Shown piece after piece: positions 55,323 through 64,000 of a stretch of 64,000 nucleotides of DNA. Each line of letters opens with the position of its first letter. Position 1 is the stretch's first letter. Below the pieces are notes generated by a model, which saw only the letters and a list, made by a program, of their open reading frames with translations, was not told the DNA's origin and did no database searches. The position numbers were made by a program, and so were the translations under genes. The stretch is from Dipteris shenzhenensis. Taxonomy: Eukaryota; Polypodiophyta; Polypodiopsida; Gleicheniales. The DNA lies in NCBI GenBank assembly GCA_047967505.1, contig CM106541.1; one strand, given 5' to 3'.

Positions 55323-55879
55323 ACTTCCTTATTGGGGTCAATTACAAATCAATCATCTCTTAGATCCCATGCATATCTTCAAGAATGTGGGGGCTACTAT
55401 TTGGGCACACTTGGTTGGTTCCAAAGACTCGAGAGGAGTGCAAGAAGACTTGCGTGCTATGAATAGGATGTCTCGATTGTGGCCCCAATTGCATGCTTCG
55501 GGAAAAGTTATCGTCCCAAAAGCAACGTGGATCCTCTCTACGAGGGAGGAGGTAGCGGTCAAGGTGGACATTGCCTCTTTTCAAACACCCACAGGGTACA
55601 TGCGTTGCTTGAAAGGAGCATTTTCAAAGGACAATAAGCTTAGTGGGCTCAAGTCCCATGATTGGCACAAGGTCTTACATGTATTCTAAGCTGTAGGATT
55701 ATTGTACCAATAATCGTGATGCGTTCGCATAATTATGATTATGTTATATTGTTGACATGACTTCTTTGTTGCTTTGATAGTTCATCCTCCCAATTACAAT
55801 AAAAGGGTACTTACAAGAAGATGTTAGAAATGCTATATTCAAGATCAGTGGTATTGTGAGGTATGCTTACTATCAAATC
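55323..55879 (+). pseudogene. TNP2 transposase fragment, plus strand
   Basis: An open frame to 55686 encodes LPYWGQLQINHLLDPMHIFK, NVGATIWAHLVGSKDSRGVQ, MNRMSRLWPQLHASGKVIVP, KATWILSTREEVAVKVDIAS and GLKSHDWHKVLH. This is the central TNP2 region found at 45725-46081 and 21671-22066, but here in an intact frame. Matching intron sequence continues to 55879, where it stops at TACTATCAAATC. The orientation is opposite to copy II, so it comes from a separate copy. Confidence 0.9.
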
Positions 55880-58560
55880 TTGGCAGAAAGATAGAAACGT
55901 GGGAAGATGAAAACGTGAAAAGACAGAAAGTTGGAAAGGCAGAAAAATGGAAATGCGAAAAGACAAAAACGTGGAAAGACGGAAATAAGAAGAGAGGAAA
56001 GAAAGGAAGAAAGGAGAGAAAGAGAGCCAAATGAGAGGAAAAGGAGAGGAAGAGAGCCGAAAGAGAGGAGAAGAGGAGAGGAAGAGAGCCGAAAGAAAGA
56101 AGAAGAAGAAATGAGAGAGAGAGAGATAGGAAAAGAGGAGAGGAAAAGACAAAAGAAGGAGAAAGAGGAGGAGAAGAGAATAAGAGGAGGAGAGTGAGAA
56201 AGAGAGAAAGAATGAGAGAAAGAGATCCGAATAGAGGAAAGGAAGAAAGAAAAAAGAGAGGAAGAAGAATAAGAGGGAAAGAACAAGAGGATAAGAAGAG
56301 GGAGAAAGAAAAGAAGTAAAGGAGAAAAGTGAAAAAAGAAGGAGAAGAGGAAAAGAGGAGAAAAGAAGAAGACAAGGAGGAGAAAGAAGAAGGAAAGGAA
56401 GAAAGATAGAGGAGAAGAGGAATAAGAAGGAGAAGAGGAAGGAGAAGAGAAGGAAGAGCAATATGAAGAGGATAGTGTTAAAGAAATAAATAAATAAAGA
56501 AAGGAATAACAAGGAGATGAGATCAAAGTGAAGAGGAATAAGAAGGAGATGAATAAGAAGAGGAGAAGAAGAAAGAGTAGGAAGAGAGGCGAGAAAAAGA
56601 GGAGGGAGAGCGAGTCAAGAGAGAGGAAAAGAGGAGAAGGGAATAAGAAGAGAGGAATAAGTAGGAAGAAAAGGAAGAAGAGAAGGAGGAGAAAAGAAGA
56701 GTAGAAGGGTGGAAGCACGTTAACACGCTACAATTTTTATGCTAGTTAGCAGTAGTAGTTTTAAAAAAAGTGGCTCTAATAAAATGAAAGCAAATCAATT
56801 CGTAATTTAGCAAAGATTAAACATTAAGGTTCTTTGTTTCAAGAGCTTTCCAATGATATATAGCATGATAATAATTTTTTTATTGTGGGTCATGTTTGGA
56901 TCTATTAGCACATCCAAAAAATGTGCCAATTAGCATTGCCCATGCACATACTTCTTTGTACGCGTTAACATGCTTTCACCTAGAAGAGGAGAAAGAAGAC
57001 AGAAAAGAAGAAATAAAGAGGACAAAAAGAAGAATAAGAGGGAAAGAAGAAAAGGACAAGAAGAGGGAAATAGAAAAGAGTGAAAGAAGAAGAGGATAAG
57101 AAGAGGGAGAAAGAAAGAAAAGGGATCTGAAGGAGAAAGAAGAAGAAAAGAGGAGGAGAAGAGAAGAAGAAGAAAGAGTAGGAAGAGAGGAGAGAAAGAG
57201 ATGAGGGAGAGAAGAGAGAGGAAAAAAGGAGGAGAAGAGAATAAGAAGAGAGGAATAAGTAGAAAGAAAAGAAAGAAGAGGAGGAGAAAAGAAGAGGAGA
57301 AGGGGAGGAAAGAAGTCAGAAAAGAAGAAAGAAAGAGGAGAGAAAAAAGAATAAGAGGGCAAAAAAAAGAGGATAAGAAGAGGGAGAATAGAAAAGAGTG
57401 AAAGAAGAAGAGGATAAGAAGAGGGAGAAGAGAAAAAAAAGAAAGAAAAGGAAGAAGGAAGAGAAAAGAGGAGGAGAAGAGGTATAACCCGAGAGGAATA
57501 ATAAAAGAAAGAAGACAACTAAGAATAGAGGAATAAGAAGAATAAGAAGAGAGGATGGAAAGAATAAGAGGAATATGAAGAGAAAAATAATAATAGAGGA
57601 ATAAGAGGAATAAGAAGAGGAGAAAAGGAATAAGACGAGAGGGAGAAAAGGAATAAGACGAGAGGAGAAGATGAATAAGAAGAGGAGAGTGAGAGAGAAA
57701 GAAAGAAAGAAAGGAGAAAAGTGGAAGAAGAGGATATAAAGAAAGAGTAGGAAGAGAAAGAAGTAGAGGATGAGAACATATATGTTTTTATCGAAGCTAT
57801 GTTTATATATTAATATAAAATCTTGGCAAAATTTTATTGAGCTCATTTGTTTAGTTTCACTTGGTGAAACGTAAAAGTAAAAATGAGCTTTTGAATTTTT
57901 TTATATAATTACTTTTGAATTTTGATGTAAAAAATCTAAATCTTGGGCGAAACTTTAAATTTTTTGGCATTAAAGTTTCAAATCTTGGCAAATGTTTCAA
58001 ACATTTATTTTTATTAGGGCATACAAACTTCGACACCAATATAAAATTTCCACTTCTTAACGAAACTAACTTAAAAAAACCATCCATGGATCATCTGGAG
58101 AAGAAGTGGAAAGAAGAGAAAGAAAGGAAGAAGAAGGAATAAGAGAAGAGAGGAGAAGAGGAAAGAAGAGAGGAGGGAAAGAAACAAGGAGAGAGAGAGA
58201 GAAAAAGAATGAGAGAAAGAGAGGAAAAGAGGAGAGGAAGAGAGCCGAAAGAAGAGGAGGGAAAGAAAGAAGGAGAAGAGAGTGGAAAAATAAGAGGGAA
58301 AGAGAGGAAAAGAGTGGAGAGAAGGAGAGAAAGAGAGAAAGAGAGGAGAGAGAGAGAGAGAGCCGGAAGGCATAAGAAAAGTTGAAAGAAGGGTAGGAAA
58401 GAAAGAAAGAAGGGAGAAAGAGAGGAATGACAGATTGGAGAGAAAGAGGTGAAGGAGAGGAAATCAGAGAAATAAAAGAGAGAATAGAAAAGAGAAGAGA
58501 AAAATGAAAGAGATGAGGTGAAAAGAGAAGAAGAGAGGAGGGGAGGAGAAATAAGGTAAG
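55880..58560. repeat. Long purine-rich tract of CACTA family B
   Basis: About 2.7 kb in which the plus strand is mostly A and G (AGAGAGGAGAAGAGGAGAGGAAGAG and similar), broken by two ordinary AT-rich stretches (56730-56980 and 57780-58090). It resembles the 40801-41006 tract and, by position, the pyrimidine intron of family A, but lacks the GCATATGC clusters. All long frames here are low-complexity. Confidence 0.85.
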
Positions 58561-59180
58561 GATTCTTACGCCCATTACTGATGCTAACACTTAAGGCACT
58601 AGCCATAGGCCAATGTATGCATGTAAAGGAAAACAGGAGAGAAAGCATGTTTTATATGGAGAGTATATGTCTCAGGTGCAACCATGGATGATCTCACGCA
58701 AGGTTTTGGGTTTTTTTCCTTACAATGACAGGAGACATACCATTTTACTGAAAACTAGTGAATGAAAGGAGGAGTTTGGGGAAGCAACACACCAAAGGAA
58801 TGGAGGAGACAAAGATAATCTTTCATGCTTTTCTTTTCATACATTGTTCTTTCCTTTCATAGTTTTGAGGGAAATAAAGGAAAGGAGGAGAGAAACATAA
58901 GAGAAAGAGAGGGAAACTAGAGGAGAGGGAGAAGGATACATAAAGGAAAGATGAAGAAACAAAAAGAACTTGAAATAGAAGGAGATGAGAGAAAGTCTTA
59001 ACTTGAGGTGGAGAGGGAGCTCTTGCAAGTCTTGGAGATGGAGAGGGAGAATGTAGGAGAGGATGGAGAGGTGGAAGAGGGAGGGACAAGGGAGGAGTGA
59101 GGAGGCAAGGATGGAGGGAGATCATGAGCTAACAGCTAGGAGGGAGGATGCAAGGAAGCAAAACGCAAATGGCATTGCGA
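58561..59180 (-). other. TNP1-like leader region, CACTA family B
   Basis: Bases 58561-58625 (TTACGCCCATTACTGATGC, CACTTAAGGCACTAGCC) match the third-leader-exon region of family A (29640-29700). The following minus-strand order is as in the deleted element: leader near the purine tract, then the promoter side at 59200. No coding exon is present. Confidence 0.5.
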
Positions 59181-59199
59181 GAAGGGGGAGGCTCGGGTT

Positions 59200-59290
59200 T
59201 TTGGTACCATTGGTGTATCGACGTCAGTATATAAAAGCAAGGGCATCGGTATGGGCATCAGTATATAATGACACCCATATCGATGAAACA
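59200..59290. promoter_or_regulatory. Family B palindrome words, possible central promoter
   Basis: GTATCGACGTCAGTATATAA, CATCGGTATGGGCATCAGTA and ATATAATGACACCCATATCG repeat the words found near the family B TIR at 40660-40790. Placement beside the leader copies the family A plan, where the central promoter shares motifs with the ends. Confidence 0.45.
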
Positions 59291-59299
59291 TGGATTTTA

Positions 59300-59566
59300 A
59301 GGGGGTGGTTCTTGGGTTTAGGGTTTAGGGGGGTTTGAGTGGATTTTGGGGGTTTCCAAGGGGTTTGGAGGGGGGTTAGGCTATTTTGGGGGGGGTTGGA
59401 GGGGGGGTTTAAGGGGGTTTGAGGGGATTTAGGGGGGATTTAAGGTGTTGGGGGTTTAGCGTTTGGGGTTTGGGAGGGTTTAAGTGGTTTGGGGGGTTTT
59501 AAAAGAATTGAGGGGGTGTTGGGGGTTTAAGGGGGTTTTCTTTTTTGGGGGGGTTTTGGGGATTTC
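59300..59566 (+). repeat. G-rich telomere-like degenerate repeat
   Basis: The tract contains GGGTTTAGGGTTTAGGGGGG and many GGGGTTTnnGGGG variants over about 265 bp. TTTAGGG is the common plant telomere unit. The array is degenerate and internal, and its G runs could form quadruplex structures on the plus strand. Confidence 0.8.
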
Positions 59567-59568
59567 TG

Positions 59569-59822
59569 TGTTAAGAAACTAAATGAGACCGCCACTAAGC
59601 CTAGGGCTACATGAGATTAGTGTAACAATCATGGAGGATTGAACCATACAAGAAAATCCATAACGGGGAGACAACAACGTAGGCAACACTCAACAATGTA
59701 TTCCAATGCTTGATAAACAATACAATGATAGACCTCTTATATAGAGAGTCTCAAGGCATAAGCCTACTGTGTGGCACAACAGTCACCCTGGCATATCGCG
59801 AGTGGAGCTTGATATCTCAACA
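59569..59822 (-). repeat. Probable solo LTR related to copia C
   Basis: The minus strand begins TGTTGAGATATCAAGCTCCA and ends TAGTTTCTTAACA, with a TATATAAG box about 85 bp from the start, so it has LTR ends and a promoter. No internal element follows. Flanking 5-mers (TTCTG and ATTAT) do not match, so a target duplication was not confirmed. Confidence 0.65.
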
Positions 59823-61092
59823 ATTATGTCATAGGAGACCTTGCAGTCGAGCTAGAGCAAGTAGATTGATGGTATGAGAAGCCATATGGTGCTGTCTATT
59901 TGAGCATACTATGAGAAGCCGTATGATGCTATCAATTGGAGCTGGCATAGCGTTGGAATAGCATGGATAGCCAGTGGAAGAAAGGATCACATATGCATTG
60001 TGTTGAGGTCATTGGGGGTAGGTGCCTTTGTGTTGTAGCTTGTCTGCCTTAGAGGGCTCATTGAGGCTTTGGCTGAAGATCGCCAGTTGAAGAAGGTCAG
60101 CCGTTTTGCTTTAGCCTTGTAACTGAATGCTTAGGAGTTATAGAAGTTGAATCAAGTCAGGCAGTTGCTTGTAGGTCAAGCGAGTTGGAGCAGTTGCAAT
60201 CTTTCTCTTTCTCTCTTATTCTTTAAAATTAGAAAAGTTCCCTTGCTAACATAGAATTCATCTTTGTGTATGTGACATAGATGGCTTGCAAGAGAGGTAT
60301 TTCTTGAAAAGGTTTAGACACAATCATTGTTAGTTTTAGAGGACTTTTGTATAGTGTCAAGCATGCTTCGTCCTATAGTGTCAAGGTTGTGACACAATCA
60401 TTGTTAGTTTAGAGAATTTGTGTATAGTGTCACGCATGATTCATCCTATAGCTATGCCTGAGGATTATATATTGCAACAGCACCTGGGGAAAATCCAATT
60501 TGAAGTGAGAAAGCACCTATTCTCCACATTTCCAAGTAAGTATGGTGAGGTCAAGAGAAGAAAAGGAGTTGTTGCAACATACAAGATGGTTTTTAGGTAT
60601 TACGAGGGTATTTCTGAATCTTTTTTCTTGATATTTCTATGTCAAAGTGTTCATCATTGTTTCAAGAACATCACATGTCTTAGAGGTTTGTACTTGGTAT
60701 GCTATTGATGTGATAGTTGATTATAATGTCATTTGTTTCGAGTTATCTCTTTCATTTGGTGAAAGAGAAAATGATAGTAGAGATGCCCCAATAATGCAAG
60801 AGGTGAACAAAGTTTGCAAATCCCATGTTTTGCATCTATCCACCCAACATGCATTCATTTTCACAATGGGATCTTGCCGATTGTCCATGGTGGATAGACT
60901 TCACTGTTGGACAAGCGTTGACTAGACAAGGGGATAACTATATGCAATTTGCCTCCAAGAAAAGATGATTGTGGCTGCCATAGATAATGTAAGGCATGGA
61001 AGACGTACATGAAAAACAAGGGTGGAAAGGTAGGTACAATTTGATCTTCTTTGCATGGAGTTGCTACCATAGTTAGTTATCAAGGGTGGATA
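59823..61092. other. Spacer, no gene recognised
   Basis: Contains short direct repeats (AGAAGCCnTATGnTGCT near 59877 and 59913; TAGTGTCAnGCATGnTTC near 60353 and 60426) and frames at 60418-60708 and 60647-60925 that match no family I know. Confidence 0.4.
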
Positions 61093-61303
61093 TGTTAATA
61101 TCTGTCTCCCACTAAAAAGTCTATATTAAAGAGAATGATTTGGATAGTCCTACACAAAGGAAGATCAAGGGCATCTTGCAAGATTATTTGACCTCCTTCG
61201 ATGTGTTACTATGTATGCTTTTGCACTATCTTCCATTGTTTTTCCCCAAAAAAATTATAATCCTAACTTGAATTATGATGTGCTTTCTCTCCATATTTGT
61301 TCA
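61093..61303 (+). repeat. Possible 5' LTR of copia element D
   Basis: Ends ATTTGTTCA directly before a primer-binding-like site and begins TGTTAATATC, similar to the TGTTAGATATC start of LTR A. The start is a guess; only the inner edge is supported by the adjacent site. Confidence 0.4.
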
Positions 61304-61315
61304 TGGTATTGGAGC
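61304..61315 (+). other. Primer-binding-like site of copia D
   Basis: TGGTATTGGAGC differs at two positions from the canonical TGGTATCAGAGC and lies upstream of a copia gag frame on the same strand. Confidence 0.55.
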
Positions 61316-61710
61316 TCCCTTGCCTTCCACTGAGGCCTCGAGATCATCGTGTGAGAGATTGAGAGATTGAGAGCTCTTGAGTGTTCTCTTCCGTGAGAGA
61401 AAAATTCCATTCATCGAGAGTTCTTTGAGAGAATTTTCGCCGAATTCTACTCATTTCGTCATTTTGAGAGTTTTCTAATTGTGAGAGAGAGATTTCAATT
61501 TGACCTTTAGCAGAGATTTTTGTCCAATTATACTCATTTCCATTGTTGAGAGAAAGAGAGATTAGGCTCATTGTGAGATCTCAAAGAGTTGAGAGAGGTT
61601 CATCTCTATTGAGAAGAGAGATTCTGAGTGTTCATCTCTAAGAGAGATTCTGAGGTTCATCTCTATTGTGCCAGTGATTTTCACAGCAGATTGAGTACAT
61701 TTCTTGCACA
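61316..61710 (+). other. Leader of copia D with GAGAGATT words
   Basis: GAGAGATTGAGAGATTGAGAGC, AAGAGAGATTCTGAG and TTCATCTCTA recur between the primer-binding site and gag start. It is the untranslated leader by position. Confidence 0.5.
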
Positions 61711-62070
61711 ATGTCTACCACTAGCAACCTCAATTTGGAGGCATCTTCTAAGTTAGACAACTCAAATTATGGCACATGGAAATACCAAATGGAGACAATT
61801 CATGCACTTCAAGAAAAATTGGAGTATGTCGATGGGTCTACACCTAGACCATCTAATGGTACAATAGTAGCTCCCACCATTGCCGCAACACAAGTAGTGG
61901 GATATACACCTACACCAATAGTGTTTGCACCTATATTAGATATTGACATTGCCCAAGAACAGGCAGAATGGGACAAGAAAGACAAATATGCATATCTCTA
62001 ATTACTTCTCCATGTCGCACCACTTGAATGTTTAGATCTTCTATCTAGGCTAGGACTGCGCCAAAACTAT
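61711..62070 (+). pseudogene. copia gag start, element D
   Basis: The frame starts MSTTSNLNLEASSKLDNSNY, then GTWKYQMETIHALQEKLEYV, typical of the copia gag N-terminus (LxGxNYxxWKxxMExxL). It ends at a TAA at 61999-62001 after WDKKDKYAYL, where the frame resumes with LLLHVAPLECLDLL to about 62070 and then is lost. Protease and pol are absent. Confidence 0.75.
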
Positions 62071-62244
62071 TTTTGATGTGATGACAAAAGACTTGTTTAA
62101 GCTGCACACAGAGCCAGACACTGAGCAGAACTTTGAGATTGTGAGCATTAGAGTGTTCATTGAGGCTTCTTCTTCTTGGGGGAAGGATACCATGTCGTTT
62201 GTGAACATTTGGACATCAATCTGATTGCCTGACCCACTCTATCC

Positions 62245-62588
62245 TTCCTACCTCCTACCTAAGGTGAAGAGAAGGGGGGCTACCGGGCACCCTTGCCTAA
62301 CTACCTGTTGAGGTCAAATTGGCCTACTATCCCACCATTGATGCAAAGAATCACCGAAGCATTGGCAAAAAGAGCTTGAATTTTCTAAAGGACCCTTGCA
62401 TCGAAGCCCAGTCTCAACATTACCTCAGTTAGGAAATCCCACCGAATGCAATCATATCCTTTGTCGAAGTCGACCCGAACAAGAGCACCTTCTGGCTTGA
62501 GGCCGAGGCTAGGTCTAGGGCTACATGCAAGGCATATTAGCATGTCAATAGGAAAAATGTGAACATAGGTAACATCCAAGTTGATCAC
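62245..62588 (-). pseudogene. LINE reverse-transcriptase fragment
   Basis: The minus strand reads GALVRVDFDKGYDCIRWDFL, TEVMLRLGFDARVL, then IQALFANASVILCINGG and VRQGCPVAPLLFT. These are the FxKAYDxVxWxFL and RQGxPLSPLLF blocks of LINE reverse transcriptase. A stop separates the blocks and the FADD box is not reached. It is a different, better preserved LINE than that at 4.5-7.7 kb. Confidence 0.8.
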
Positions 62589-64000
62589 GTTATAACTTGC
62601 ATTGTCAAATAGGCATTGTTGTGCAAAAATATATACTTATAAGCTTATGTTCTATAGTTGATGCATATTGTTTCATGCATCCATGGTTAAAACATTTTCA
62701 TCACTGCTCATTTAAATCAATTATGTAAGAGAATTGCTATAGACAATAATTAAGATACTTTTTCAATCACCAGCATGCATGTAAGCCATAGATCACAATT
62801 GTGCTACTTTTTTAATCACAAACATACATGAATTGTGTATTAAGTGAAGAAAAGGGATCTAGAAAGCAACTGTTTGTTTTATCACAAAATGCTCCGACAA
62901 CATGTATGTGGCCAAGAATCCCATACTCTTACATGAATGGACAAGAAGAGCTACACATGAAATAATCATGGTTTTGTTTGGTCAAATAAACATTAAATCC
63001 ATTTCCATGCTACATATATAGATGTGATGTAGTACTCAGACAAGGGGCACCTCAAGGAACAAATGGCTTTGTTAGGATGTATGGGAGATGTATAGCAATT
63101 CATACTAGAAAATTGCTATGAAGGACCATAGAAGATGAGATAGATACCATCTAGAATAATACATCATGGAAGCTGGTAAGGTACTTGAAAGTAAAAATGT
63201 GATAACAAAGGGGTGAGTGTTCAAATTCATTGTGGTTGCAAAAGGCTTTCCTTAGACCTTTAAGACACCATAATATGCACCTTTTATACTTTTGAAACAT
63301 CTTGTATTAATATTGGCCATTCTAGAAACACATCACTAGATTTGTTAAAAAATGGACATGTGAACTCCTTTTTGAATAGTCACCCAAAGGAGGAGGTATG
63401 AAAACTTTTTTGTAGTGTAAAGAAAAATAGTATTGTAAGTCTTCTCAATTGAATGTGTGATGGTTACTTAATAATGTTCTCCATTGGGAGCTACAATTCT
63501 GGTGCACATGCCTAGGTTCAAAGAACATACAATGATTAGAGATAATTACTGTCTATGAAACTTGCTAGTGGTGGGCAACTATATGTTAATGAGAATTTGA
63601 GATACATAGCATTGCTAGCTAATGATAATATAATAACTTAATAGTGTGGGCAACTAAGAGTTAATGAGAATTTGAGATACATAGCATGGCTAGCTAGTAG
63701 TGTCGGCTGAGCATAAAGATATAAAACAAATAAAGGCTCATCAAAGTTTTGGATAGATTCATTGTTAAAGAATTGTCATCAAAGTTAAAGAATGCAAAAT
63801 TTTAATCAAAAAGTAGAGCACATGGTACGCCCAACCATTCAAGAGACCAATTCAATCAAAGACAAAGCAAGCATCCCACCATATGAATCGAAAAACAAAT
63901 AAACAAATCCTAACTAATTCCTTATTGGATGCCATGCGAGTGACCATGCTATACATGCTAACTAGCTCCTTCATATATATCATGAGAATAATTATGTTGC
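62589..64000. other. AT-rich spacer, no gene recognised
   Basis: A short direct repeat (GTTAATGAGAATTTGAGATA, ATAGCATnGCTAGCTA) occurs near 63585 and 63660. Nothing else was identified. Confidence 0.5.

Noticed and set aside
57201-57401. Arg/Lys/Glu-rich and Ser/Phe/Leu-rich frames across 56-58.6 kb
   Set aside because: They arise from purine/pyrimidine bias and have no domain, start context or conservation.
59300-59566. A true chromosome end
   Set aside because: The repeat is short and degenerate and is followed by several kilobases of ordinary sequence and transposons.

Overview
The window is nuclear DNA of a land plant with a large, transposon-filled genome. One intron-containing host gene, an ABC transporter of subfamily C, lies at 33.2-38.5 kb. 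Almost everything else that can be recognised is layered, broken transposable elements: Ty1/copia LTR elements, LINE remnants and several CACTA (En/Spm-type) DNA transposons. The copia primer-binding sites match the initiator-tRNA(Met) type usual in plants. Several GGTTTAGGG-like telomere-type repeats also fit a plant. I cannot name the species; short introns in a repeat-rich genome would suit a fern, lycophyte, bryophyte or other plant.

Layout. 0-2.9 kb: 5' part of copia element A (minus strand) with LTR, primer-binding site, decayed gag/protease and an open integrase frame running off the left edge. 3-4.5 kb: (AC)n and pyrimidine-rich spacer. 4.5-7.7 kb: decayed LINE. 7.8-12.7 kb: geneless spacer with local duplications. 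12.8-13.1 kb: isolated copia reverse-transcriptase piece. 13.7-17.1 kb: copia element B (minus). 17.1-20.5 kb: spacer. 20.5-27.7 kb: CACTA copy I. 27.7-31.5 kb: a short CACTA deletion derivative with both ends. 31.5-33.2 kb: spacer and tandem repeats running into the ABCC gene. 38.5-40.5 kb: spacer. 40.5-59.3 kb: a second CACTA family (B) interrupted by CACTA copies III and II of family A, a truncated copia C and another transposase piece. 59.3-64 kb: G-rich telomere-like tract, an LTR, a copia gag start, a LINE scrap and spacer.

The most interesting system is CACTA family A. Comparing its copies gives one plan: TIR, phased palindromes, A/T-flanked hairpin, TNP1-like gene pointing outward, an intron made of palindromes and polypyrimidine, spliced leader exons, a central divergent promoter, a TNP2 transposase gene pointing the other way, palindromes, TIR. 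The perfect 16-bp palindrome GTCGCTATATAGCGAC is clustered at both ends and again in the central promoter, often at 24-30 bp spacing. The 27.7-31.5 kb element keeps the ends, the centre and the hairpin intron but has lost nearly all of both genes. This suggests transposase and end-binding protein share one set of sites for transposition and for control of their own promoter. That is inference from sequence layout.

Many premature stops in the elements are TAG where glutamine is expected, as predicted for decay of CHG-methylated CAG codons. The ABCC gene is well preserved through eleven predicted exons but lacks the N-terminal membrane domain of full-length relatives; its apparent start lies at the edge of a degenerate tandem repeat.
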